Of a stretch of 64,000 nucleotides of DNA, positions 1 to 9,522 are shown piece after piece (position 1 is the stretch's first letter; each line of letters opens with the position of its first letter). Below the pieces are notes generated by a model. It did no database searches and had not been told where the DNA came from. It was given only the letters and a program-made list of their open reading frames with translations. The DNA comes from Sphaerolaimus hirsutus. Lineage: Eukaryota; Nematoda; Chromadorea; Monhysterida; Sphaerolaimidae. A program made the translations under genes and the position numbers. The DNA is taken from NCBI GenBank assembly GCA_964036195.1, contig OZ038460.1, positions 18,045,504-18,109,503 on the forward strand, in the 5' to 3' direction.

Positions 1-360
1 CTTCACAAAATCGAAAAACCTTTTGTCAACTTGCCCGCCGCTGCAGTTCACACCAACTGCGACACCGGTGCCTACACCGGCCATTACTGCCGTCGACACT
101 GCTGTCGACAAATCCAAAGGTGCGTCGATCGGCACTGTCGTACTCACGTCGTCAGCCGCCATGCGCTGCACTGCTAGCTGCGCATGCTGCCGTTGCAAAT
201 TAGCCGCCACACTCGGCCGAGCGGCGTTCAGCTGCACATTCTGCATCTGCCGAATCAGTTCCGGATGCAAACTGGACAGCGGCAGCGCATTCACAGGGTG
301 CGCCCTCGTATGCCGCCCATCTGCCACCGACATCTGCTGTGCTGTCGACAGCGTTGACAT
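1..360 (-). CDS. N-terminal exon of an unknown protein with a PLDLS (CtBP-binding type) motif, partial
   Basis: Reading the minus strand from the ATG at 360-358, the frame stays open for 120 codons to the window edge, where the gene continues. The product starts MSTLSTAQQMSVADGRH and is rich in Q, A, S and V. It contains the Q-rich stretch ELIRQMQNVQLNAARP and then PIDAPLDLSTAVSTAVM. PLDLS matches the PxDLS short linear motif by which many animal transcriptional repressors bind the corepressor CtBP; that role is an inference from the motif alone. An in-frame TAA lies upstream of the ATG. A GAC/GTGAGT sequence near 148 is a good splice donor, so the exon may end there (about 71 codons), but the frame stays open for 48 more codons. 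The local sequence is GC-rich compared with the flanking DNA, as expected for coding sequence. No domain is recognised. The plus-strand ORF over the same bases is a shadow. Confidence 0.6.
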   Translation of the reverse strand, partial: MSTLSTAQQMSVADGRHTRAHPVNALPLSSLHPELIRQMQNVQLNAARPSVAANLQRQHAQLAVQRMAADDVSTTVPIDAPLDLSTAVSTAVMAGVGTGVAVGVNCSGGQVDKRFFDFVK

Positions 361-939
361 GGCGACGCAGCACAGCCAATACAGTACAGCCAGTTTTAGA
401 GAATATTAGCTGCTTTGTCTGTAAAAAATCTGCGCGGCAAGGTACTGAGAACTCGGTGTAGTAAACAGTTACCAAGTCCCCAGCACGTCCACCATGAAGA
501 GTCGTCGAAGATGTTGTTGTGAGATGTTTATTGATGATCGGGAACTCTCGTAGTATGGTGATGTTCAACATTAAATAATCAGATAAATGGAAGAACAAAC
601 ATTGTGCGAAATAAGGATCTCAACATTCCCATTTCACTTATTATTTCACTTCTCACTTCTCCACTCGCGGAACTGGCACAAGATTGTCTTTATTCCAAGA
701 TCTGATTAAGATATTATTACATGGAAATATTGATGCAAAATAGGATAGTTGTTCAGAATTTTTTTGTGGTTTTGAACTTTTTTTAAGTCAGAATTTTATG
801 GTAAAAATACCAAGAATAATTATGGGGTTCATCCTACCAACCTTTTGGACTATTGTGATCACTGTCTCAGAGACCAGCTGAATGAAAAAAATCAAAACCC
901 AACTAATCAATTTTCCAGCTAATTACTCAACTGCCAACC
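361..939. other. Intergenic region upstream of lectin copy A
   Basis: No gene is seen. From about 620 to 680 there is a fragment of the AGTGAAATG-type array element ending CACTCGCGGAACTGGCACAAG, also present at about 39780. From 680 to 939 the DNA is the conserved upstream region shared with copy B (13215-13497) and copy C (39790-40044), which probably holds the lectin promoter and 5' UTR. A TTTTCCAG acceptor-like sequence lies at 911-918, just before the start codon. Confidence 0.45.
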
Positions 940-3900
940 ATGACACCATGGCAATATATCCATGATCAAACAGCTCTTTTAATCACATTTTGCATATTTG
1001 CATTGCTAGCAGTAGCTACATTTGCTGACCTGGAGAGTGCATGCAATGGCTTGGCTGAGCCCCACCTGTATGAACACCAGGTGACAATCCCAAGCCCTGT
1101 AAAGTGTAAAGTGAAGTGAAGTGTCAAATGTGAAGTCAAGTGTCAAATGCAAAGTAAAGTGTCAAATGTAATGTAAAGTGTCAAATGTAAAGTCTAATGC
1201 AAAGTCAAATGTCAATTGTCATCTAAACTGTTTAATGTAAAGTAAACTGTTGATTGCGTAAATTTTTTTGTATCCAAATCTTATGTGAAAAAAAATTGAC
1301 TTTACTTTTGACACTTTGCATGACAATTGACACTTGAATTTGCATTTGACTTTACATTTGACACATTGCATGACAACTTTCATTTGACTTTGCTTTTGAC
1401 TACATTTGACACTTTACTTTACACTTGACAGTGCTTGGGACTGCCCCCAGAACTGCATCGTGTACCATAGCACACCGACCAAGAACTGGTGGGATGCGGC
1501 AGACTCTTGCAATGATATACCACCAGGTGATTTGACATATCTATTTTTGTTTGTGCAAGGTATATGAGAATAGGTGTTAGGTGCATCCTGGCCCCTGGGG
1601 GCTAAATTCAATTGGCTTGGCAGATTTGTCAGACAGTGCATTATGATTAGCACATGATCAACATGTTACCAGATCATTGACATTGATGTTGAGGAAAGCC
1701 ATTCATGATATACATAAAATATGCATTCAACATTGTAAAGCATTTTACACAAGGTTTCAATGGAAAATGATAGTGTTGGTATTTATTGGCAACAGCCTTA
1801 ATATATAATTTGAGTTTTTTGGTCTGGTGGTTATTCTTAAAATGTATACTACAAATGACTATCCATGCACAATTATCTTCACATTAACAGCATGCCAATC
1901 ATGGCTCACATGCAACACTCATAATGCGATTTTTCTTTTAGAAGAATTTTTATGGTTAAGTTATATTAGTTGCCATACTGTCAGCAGCAAGACAGAAACT
2001 CTACATTTTTCAAGTCTGCAGAATAGATCTGTTTTCAATTTAATTTTCAATATTTGCATAAAACTTAACAGGTTCAGACTCAGCACAAGGCCACCTACTT
2101 CATACAGTAGATGGACTCACTGTTAACCACCTGTGTGGAATAGCTCCATGTGAGTTTTCATGGGCCTGTTTTGTTCACCGTAATTTTTACCACCAAGCTT
2201 GGTTTAGGATTCCATAAATGGCCAGTTCCCCATTAGACAAAAAGTCTTTTAATGATTTGTTTAAAAAATACCTTGTTAGGCATGCCATGTGGAAATCTAT
2301 GCATACATGCAACTTTTTAGCAAAAAATATAAGAAAAACTAATATAGAAAATATTTTTTTTTATTGTTTGAAGCACCTTAACTTGAAATCTGTCAAAAAT
2401 TTGAGTTGATGTGGGCAAAAACTGTTGACTTTTGAGTCACAGCCATATTTTTCAGTCAAGTGGAGCCTTTTGACCATTTTTCAAACACTTTCTAAAAGTG
2501 CTACAAGGAATCTTACCAGGAAGTAATGCACATAACTTGACTTTACCTGCCAATTTTACCTCAACTTGAGACTCAATGTTCACTGTCTCAACTCACTGAC
2601 TGGGAATTTGTGGAGACTATGACTCAAACTTGAGTTTTGAAGAAATTGAATTTCCAGCCCTGAACCTACATTTTAGGTACTGCTTTTCATGTGGGGCTGT
2701 ACAATGTGGAGAGAAATCGTGGTGCCCGCGGCTGGTCAGTATGGTCTTGCAAAACTGTGGGAAATCTGTGAAAAAAAATGAAAATATGTATGAACTATCT
2801 TCTATTGAAATTATATTTGTTTCTCTCAAAAGCTTCCTTGTGGCATCATCCTTTTATTAAAAACTTTTTCAACTGAACAGGTACTATATGTGGAATTCAA
2901 CAACATCTACCAAAGCTGAACAGCCTCCTGAATTTTGGGTTTGGTACGGGACAGATCCAAATGAGCCCTCTCAAACAAGGAGCTTATGGATATATTGGGA
3001 TGTCAATCCGGTTCATTAAATTTTTTTCTGGCTTAAAATGAGTGATTGACAAAATAAAATGTATTTACCTAAAAATGGAGTATTCCTGATACATGGTAAT
3101 TTGGAGTTGATTTGATACTTGTTATTCTGCATGCACAACAGGTTTAGATTGACCATGAACATGGTTTCCTTTGCAGGTAAAATATGATAAAATTGCAACA
3201 CACAGTGGACCATATGCTTGCCAGTATTCCAAAAGTGCCAATGTCAAAATGGTTAGTTTGTTATCTTCAGCCAGTGATGGAAAAGCACCAGTAAAATGAC
3301 ACCGTTGTGTATTCAAAAATAGTATGCTGACTGATACACAGTACCAATCTCTTCAGCTGCAATTACAGATCAGTTGTGTTGTGAAAAAATTATGGCACAA
3401 AATTATGTGTCACACATTTTTTTGGCAAACATAAAACTATAGTCATTTCCATGTATGTTGGATGTATGTTGGTGTGTGTCCAACCTTCTTAGGGCTATAT
3501 TAAATGTAAAAATTCAATGTCAAATAAAATTTGAAGTTCCATGTGATGTTGCATGTGATGCATTCAACATTCACCAAAAAATTGGAAATGATAAAATCTA
3601 GTAGAAAAAAGTTTAAAAAATACATTCAAAGTTTGAAAATTTTAAATTGAAAAAAATCATTCTAGGAATAATAAAAATTTTTACACTTTTTCCAGGTGGT
3701 TTGTAATCTTTACTTAAGAAGAGGTTATTTAGGGGTTACTTTCTCCCAACCCAGCTCTACCTGGGTGTTGTTCGAGGGAGAAAGTTCTAGGTAAAATGGA
3801 GGCTCAAAAATGCAGGTGTTGGTGCAAAGTCATGCTGGCAAGAAGCCAAAAGTGAGCACTGGTGCACAGTTGGCCAGGGAGACTGGGGTGGGAAATGCAA

Positions 3901-4073
3901 TCTTCTGCAGGATGTCCTGTCTGAAAAAGTGGACCACATCCCTGTGCAGGGCAGTTGCATATGACAAGTATTCCAGAGTTTGCCTGCATGCGGCTGCATT
4001 AACTTATAGGTGGGATCAGTGGGAAAGTGACACAAATGGAGTGGGCTGGGAGGTTTGGCAGTTGGCCAAGTGA
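940..4073 (+). CDS. Secreted C-type-lectin-like protein, paralogue A (seven exons)
   Basis: Predicted exons are 940-1080, 1451-1526, 2072-2149, 2677-2734, 2881-3010, 3177-3251 and 3816-4073 (stop TGA), about 271 residues. Intron phases are 0,1,1,2,0,0 and match in all copies. Exon 1 encodes a signal peptide with core TALLITFCIFALLAVATFA. Exons 2-6 look like a C-type lectin-like fold: WWDAADSC, then AQGHLLHTVDGL, then FHVGLYN, GWYYMWNS, FWVWYGTDPNEPSQ, SLWIYWD and PYACQ. DPN is where EPN/QPD sugar-specificity motifs usually sit, so calcium and glycan binding is possible but not shown. Intron 1 is an introner-like transposon. Donors of exons 5 and 6 (GTTCAT, GTTAGT) are weak. The last exon is the least certain: reading on from the TTTTTCCAG acceptor at 3695 gives a shorter end with stop TAA at 3792-3794. 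Differences between copies in exons 2, 5 and the 85-codon last exon are mostly third-position, which supports coding. Confidence 0.68.
1081..1447 (+). mobile_element. Introner-like element forming intron 1 of lectin copy A
   Basis: This 367-base element starts GTGACAATCCCAAGC and ends GCTTGGGACTGCCCC. It is flanked by the 3-bp direct repeat CAG (1078-1080 and 1448-1450). Paralogue B has the undisturbed site CACCAGAACTGC at 13636-13647. The spliced intron is 1081-1450: the donor GT is the first two element bases and the acceptor AG is supplied by the downstream CAG. The ends are imperfect inverted repeats, followed inward by arrays of GTAAAGTGTCAAATG on one side and their complement on the other, so the whole intron can fold into a long hairpin. 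Confidence 0.85.
2150..2676. other. Intron 3 of lectin copy A
   Basis: Intronic sequence shared with copies B, C and D at high identity, from donor GTGAGT (2150) to acceptor CCTACATTTTAG (2676). No mobile insertion is seen in this copy. The ORFs at 2218-2409 and 2617-2860 do not fit the conserved exon frame. Confidence 0.5.
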
Positions 4074-4129
4074 AACCAGTCACTTGTTCAAGTGATCTAT
4101 TTATGTGGTTAACTGATACAGTTTTTTAT

Positions 4130-4470
4130 GTAAAAAAAAACTGAGTACCTGTTGCCAATTTGGCAAGTGATGGAAAAAAAGTGAGAGGTGAAATGCCAAG
4201 TCAAAAGTTAAGGCAACAGTAAAGTTAGAAGTGAGATATTACGTGAAAAATGTACTTAGTGTCTTTGTCACTTTCCATTTGCCTTTCAACTTTTTACTTG
4301 CCACTTGATTTCTCACTTTACTAATTCACTTTTCCTTTAACCTTTTATTAGCCATTTCACTCGACACTTCTCAATTTACTTTTGACTTGTCTTCTTAAAA
4401 AATATATATAAATATATGACTTCTTAAAAAATATATATTTCTTACTTCTTTACTTGCGGAATCAACCCGA
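4130..4470. repeat. AGTGA/CACTT array element downstream of lectin copy A
   Basis: After the gene comes GTTGCCAATTTGGCAAGTGATGG, then many short repeats of the type AAGTGAGA and GTGAAATG, then the complementary CACTTT/TTTCACTT repeats, ending ACTTGCGGAATCAACCCG. The same block follows copies B (about 19250-19545) and D (about 50330-50615). The inverted array ends suggest an old insertion that was duplicated together with the gene. Confidence 0.5.
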
Positions 4471-4893
4471 GGATTGAGATGAATGAAAAAATATTCATGA
4501 GAACATAATTTGCAACAGACTAAATGAAAATAATTGTGTTTGCGTGTATAAAAGCAATTGTCTGTATGTGATTATGCTGTGATAAACCTAACAAAAAATT
4601 TGCCGCACAAATATTTTCATATTTGCCAAGTGCCGATTCCGCAAGGGGACAAATGACAATTGTCAACTTGCAAGGGGCTAGTTAAGTCAAAAGTGCAATC
4701 AGCTTTGTTCCTCCCACGCCCAAAGACTGCAAATGAATGGAAAACGAATGTTCCATCTTTTTGGTTCACCAAATCCGCTTTCACTGCAAAAATGGGTGTG
4801 TGATGCACGCGTGAAGCGGCGCGCTTCACAAGCTTCACGAAATTTATGTACTTCGTAAAGGGTGTGGAAACGCGCCGCTTCACGCGCATCCAG

Positions 4894-5077
4894 GAGCCAA
4901 TCCCAGAGTCCAGACCCTGTAAAATGTCAAATGTCATGCAAAGTGTCAAAAGTCATGGAAAATGCCCTGCAAAATGGCAATTCGGTTGCCATTTTGCGTG
5001 GCATTTTCCATGACTTTTGACACTTTGCATGACATTTGACGTTTCACAGGGCATTTTACAGGGTCTGGGACTGCCCT
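4894..5077 (+). mobile_element. Introner-family element, variant without a GT donor
   Basis: The ends are GAGCCAATCCCAGAGTCCAGACCC and GGGTCTGGGACTGCCCT, flanked by CAG at 4891-4893 and 5078-5080. The interior is made of AAATGTCATGCAAAGTGTC units in inverted orientation around a perfect central hairpin near 4962-5035. The first bases are GAG instead of GTG, so on this reading it lacks a splice donor. It sits in a GC-rich stretch (GAAGCGGCGCG palindromes at 4810-4890). No exon is recognised around it. Confidence 0.65.
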
Positions 5078-5080
5078 CAG

Positions 5081-6506
5081 CCCGCTTCCCGACTCATCAC
5101 AAAATCATTTTTTGCTGTGTTTGAAGTGTTCAGCGAAAGCGATGAGAATAATGGGCGCGCCGCTGAAAATGTGAGTTGCGTGTTCGCAGGTGTTTTGCTC
5201 AGTTGGAACTTGAATCATTCGAAAAAATTGCAGGACTGAAATCCAGAGTTTTAAAATACCGCTATTTTTGGAAAGTGTAAGTGTAAATATAAATACCAAT
5301 TTACCCGGGTATTTCAGGTAAGTGTAAATACACTTTCGCAACTCTGCTGAAATCGTTTGAAGGGCATAGTTTGGCGTAAGTAAAAACGTTCGAACCATTT
5401 TAGAGACAACGGTCCCGGTAGATGGTTCGGCAAATTTCCGGGACTGGGGTGGTCCCAGCAGAAAAATTTCTGGTCCCGGCACTGGCTGGAATAACTGATC
5501 GCGTCTGAACGCCAGTGTGCGGTGTGCAATTGGCAATCAGCCAAGATTGTGTTTGGGTCGGATCGGGATCTGGTAACGGATGTGAACTTGGCTGTTATAT
5601 TATACCAAGTATGTATTGGATCTAATCGGATATTGTATGAAGGAGAGTAAAAAACGCAGGATTTCCGTCTGCGCCACCGATTACAGCCGCGGAATGGATT
5701 AAGCAACTGTAAATGGTCGCTAATGGCACCCGACACACTAGTTGATACATGTATGTGATGTGCTCAACCCCCACAAATTGTTTTGGCAGGCTGCCAAGTT
5801 CACATAGTTCACACATACACTTAATACACTTGCACAGTGCGAGTCTAGGGAAGTATGCGTAATGCGTCAAAACAACATGCATTAATCCCCTTTGATCTGT
5901 GCCATCACAACACCCCCAAAACAAATGACAAAGTACCCAAAATTGAATGTATGTGCCATCTGTTCGTTCACTTATCTAATTTGCTTGGAATAGATTTATG
6001 GCAATTGACGTGAGAGTCACCGAAGCCACTTGAAAGCGTCTGTTTTTCTGGGGTGGGTAAGTATACAGATTCCTTCCTTCCTTCAAATGCGCGAAATGAT
6101 AAAAACACATTCTTACTGTAAATATTTGTATGACGATTTTTATTATGTCGCTCACAGTTCAGTTTTATACACAGTGACACAGTATCTCCGATGCAAAGTA
6201 GTATTTGATTAAGCCATTTTTACATTAAAAGCCAAGTCACTTGGAAATTTATTTACCCAAGCGAAGCACAAAAGCGTTTTTCAACCAAAAACACAAAAGT
6301 CATTGCAACCAATTCCTGGTGCATTTGGTACGAGTGTTACACAAAAAATATACCTAGTAAAAAAATTACTCATCATCAGATCAGATAAAAATGTTTGCTC
6401 AGTAAAATATTTGTTTGTTGACAGCCGGTGAATTGTCATTCAAGTTGTTGTTTATTTTGTATTTCTCTGGGGTTTTTTTGTTGATCTGGTTGGGTTGAGC
6501 TGATTA
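5081..6506. other. Region with no recognised gene
   Basis: This is mostly single-copy DNA in the window. A truncated end of a hAT-like TTTACG-array element (…CACTTTCGCAACTCTG) lies at about 5265-5346. The ORFs here overlap on both strands and have no conserved partner or recognisable domain. Confidence 0.4.
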
Positions 6507-6913
6507 CCGTATTTCTCCGTTTATAACACCCGGGGGTTATACAAGATCGGAGCAATTTTCAGCGAACTTTTTGAAAACTTGTATAACACCCGGGTGTTAG
6601 GTCAATGGGGTGCTGTACATGGAATCAACATTGAATCAAACAAAACAGCAAAATAAGAGCATAAAAATTCCAGTGTTCTTTCATTTTCTAAATACAAACA
6701 TCCCTACATATTTTTGTTCCCAGCGCGCAGCTTATTCAATGGAAAAAATGCGCGTGCGTGCCGGAATTACAATGAGTGGCGCCTGACACAGTATTCAAAC
6801 CATTAAATTCGAGTCGTTTTTTGAAACCTGGCATAGCACCCCCGGGGTGCTATAAAACTATATAACACCCCGGGTGTTATGCACGGGGGGGTGCTATAAA
6901 CGGAGAAATACGG
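6507..6913. mobile_element. TA-flanked MITE, CCGTATTTCTCCGTTTATAA family
   Basis: Inverted ends CCGTATTTCTCCGTTTATA / TATAAACGGAGAAATACGG are flanked by TA (6505-6506 and 6914-6915), as expected for Tc1/mariner-type insertion. Several internal blocks of ATAACACCCCGGGTGTTAT repeat in both orientations. There is no transposase ORF. Confidence 0.75.
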
Positions 6914-6991
6914 TAGTAGGAAAATAGCATCAGATGCACTGCTCATTGCTAAATTTTGAACGGTAAACACTTTTTCACTAGATGCAACCAC

Positions 6992-7652
6992 TAGGGTGTC
7001 AAAAAAAAATTTTTACGGAAAACGGAAACGGAAACGGAAAAAATTTTTAAGCGGCCGGAAAACGGAACGGAAAACGGAAAAAAATTTGCACTTGGCGGAA
7101 AACGGAAACGGAAACGGAAAAAAAAATTCAGCGGCCGGAAAACGGAAAAAGAGGCCGGAAAAACGGAAACGGAAAAATCAAATTTGCACGGAAATGGAAA
7201 AACTTGCTGAAATTTTGCTGGAAAATGGATAAAATTTGCTGAAATTTTGCTAGAAGTGGAAAAAATTTCCAGTAATTTTGCTGGAAACAGAAAATTTTTC
7301 ACATCATTGACAATCTGCATGAATTTTTACCAGTTTGGCTGATCAGAAAACAGAAAGTTTAGCCAGAAAAGGGTAAAATGAGGCGGAAAAATGGAAAATT
7401 GAGGCAGAAAATGGAAAAAAGGCGGAAAAACTGGAAATTGAGGCGGAAAACGGAAAAAAGGCGGAAAAACTGAAAATTTAGCCGGAAAACGGAAAATGAG
7501 CCGGAAAAACGGAAACGGAAAAAAAAGTTGCCGGAAAACGGAACGGAAAACGGAAAAAAAATTTCAGCAGCCGGAAAACGGAACGGAAAACGGAAAACAT
7601 TTGCCTGCGGAAAACGGAAACGGAAAACGGAAAACGGAAATTTGACACCCTA
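6992..7652. mobile_element. hAT-like non-autonomous element with CGGAAAAC arrays
   Basis: Terminal inverted repeats TAGGGTGTCAAA / TTTGACACCCTA are flanked by a perfect 8-bp duplication GCAACCAC (6984-6991 and 7653-7660). The 661-base element is built almost entirely of CGGAAAACGGAAAC-type units pointing the same way. 8-bp duplications and a TAGGG end fit the hAT superfamily; the class call is an inference. The K/R-rich and F/S-rich ORFs across it are artefacts of the array. Confidence 0.8.
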
Positions 7653-7754
7653 GCAACCACCAAGGCAATCCCTGAATTTTTTCAATTTTGACAGACTATA
7701 GATGCCTAAGAAAGTAAAGTTTACACAATTTGAAACGAAGAACTACAACACATA

Positions 7755-8144
7755 CCGCAAATCCTCAAATAAGACCCCGCTCGAATAACTCCCCCTTGAA
7801 AAACTCTCCCCTGTTGGCGAGGTACGGTAAAAATAACTCCCTCTCGAAAAACCCTCACTTGATTGACTCCCCCCTCTGTATGAAAGGGGTACAATACAAA
7901 AATACATAAGAATATCAGCCTATGGCACCGATAGAAGATATTTACATGATGTGTATTTATGCAGTGTTAACACATCCTTTTGTTGTTGTTGGACAGTTAA
8001 ATACCTGAATTACGTGAGTTGACAGACTGCATCCATACAATAAATTACGTCCAAGTTTTCTGACGAAAAAATATCCCCCCCCTTGAATAAGTCCCCCCTC
8101 CAAAAAATAACTCCCCTGGTGGGGTCTTATTCGAGGATTTAGGG
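7755..8144. mobile_element. TA-flanked MITE, AAATCCTCGAATAAGACCCC family
   Basis: The ends are CCGCAAATCCTCAAATAAGACCCC and GGGGTCTTATTCGAGGATTTAGGG, with TA at 7753-7754 and 8145-8146. A half copy ending GGGTTTTATTCGAGGATTTAGGG remains at about 27230-27253, at the start of the homologous block upstream of copy C. Confidence 0.7.
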
Positions 8145-9522
8145 TATGTTATAAAATTGTGAACAAATAAACACATGCTTTGCCTTCCATTTATGTGCAG
8201 TGTTTTCGCAGTGATGAATTTTTGACTTTTAGAGCAAAACACAAGGAAGTTTCTGTTCCGCAAATCAGCGGCTTTCACCTTTTTTCATCAAACCTGTTTT
8301 AGATATACCCGGCAAGCCGCATGCTATGCATTTCTGAAGGAAACACTACCATGACGTCGTTGGTAAAAAAATTCATAAATTTCGTGAAAATCAATTTTTT
8401 TAGTACCTAATTGTCATTCTTTGTGAAAGTGCCATGACTTGTTTTCATTAGTCGAGTATACGTATTTTTTGAGTAAACAAATACATTTTAACAACTCCGG
8501 TCAAATCGACTAGTAACATTGAAACATTGAAACGTCTACTGACAATTGTGCGAGATAATGATACAGGGTACATAAAGGCTAAATGGCTGTCACATCATGA
8601 AAATAAACGGTTTGTCTTCTGCGACATATTTGAGCTAATGTCTCGAATGCGGTGTAACCATTGGTGACGGCGTATTCCTCCCGCATTTGACACGCTATTC
8701 TCGGTGAAGCTGACACGGTATATAAATAGTTTACTTGCACCAGACTAGTGATGGAATGGCGCCATTTGAGAATGCCAAAGGCACCATACCATGGCGCTTC
8801 TGTGGTGCCTGCCTGGCATGCAGTCCTAAAAGGGCGCCAAAATGGCCCCAACTTTGTTTCAGGTAGAGTTGCAAAAACAATAAAAAATAAGTGCATCAGA
8901 AGTCGATTTTTGACTGAAAATATGGCACCCAGCCCCATATTTCTTTAATGATAATGGCGCTTGCAAATGGCGCCATTGGTGCCTGGCGCCAATTTTTCTG
9001 GCGCTTTTGCATCACTAGACCGGATAACTGCCATTTAGGTACATTTAAATTAAGGATTACCTAAATAGTGTCTAAAATATCAATTTTCGTTGTTTTCAGC
9101 CCCCAGGTAAACTAAAACTAAATTAATTTAATTAAGTACACAAAGGCTAAACAGCCACATCATGAAAGCTAACGATTTATTTTCTGCGATATTCATGGGT
9201 CAGTAGGAAACCAATGTAACCATTGGTGACGACAGAATAGCTCCCACATTTGACACATGGCTTTTTTTGAATGAAGCTGACCACGGTTGGCAAAATCTCA
9301 GCAATAAAAAGATTAAAAAAATAAAATGGTAAATTTCAAAATAAAAATAAAGATTGTATAAAATTTCGAATTTTTGTGAAGATTTTGTAAAATTCTATAC
9401 CAATTCATATTTTTTGTAAAATAATTTTTATCGTGGTGCTGAGTTTCTACCTGTTTATTTGTGTAATTGGTGTCTGGTTGTTGTTCATTATTGTGATTGA
9501 TAAAAAAAATTACTCGGCAGAC
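8145..9522. repeat. Segmental duplication block upstream of copy B
   Basis: The order of sequence here (ATAAAATTGTGAACAAATAA, then GGCAAGCCGCATGCTATGCA, then TTGTCATTCTTTGTGAAAG, then AGCCACATCATGAAAGC, then GTAATTGGTGTCTGG) is repeated from 27250 to 31020 upstream of copy C, interrupted there by extra insertions. A partial third copy lies at 33040-33860 plus 37540-37690. No gene is seen. The block carries the empty target site of an introner element at 9474-9476. Confidence 0.65.
8746..9017. mobile_element. hAT-like GGCGCC-array element, short copy
   Basis: It starts TAGTGATGGAATGGCGCC and ends GGCGCTTTTGCATCACTA, the same ends as the elements at 25891 and 44600. The flanks CACCAGAC and GACCGGAT match at 5 of 8 bases, a decayed duplication. 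Related copies sit at the homologous places near 29083-30340 and 33450-33738. Confidence 0.6.

Noticed and set aside
23..409. 128-codon plus-strand ORF at the left edge
   Set aside because: The minus strand is open over the same bases with a start codon, a short linear motif and ordinary composition. The plus frame is cysteine-rich and looks like its shadow.
2617..2860. ORFs of 70-85 codons repeated near lectin exon 4 (also at 42358 and 42413)
   Set aside because: They overlap exon 4 in another frame. The frame that links exons 3 and 5 in phase gives FHVGLYN, which fits the lectin fold.
3787..4083. Minus-strand ORFs opposite the last lectin exon in copies A, C and D
   Set aside because: Silent changes between copies fall at third positions of the plus frame, so the minus ORFs are shadows.
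6992..7652. CRISPR-like regular repeats
   Set aside because: The units are directly adjacent without unique spacers, and the array has transposon ends with an 8-bp target duplication in a eukaryotic genome.
6996..7663. K/R/N-rich and F/S/V-rich ORFs
   Set aside because: These are products of the CGGAAAAC array in the element at 6992-7652.
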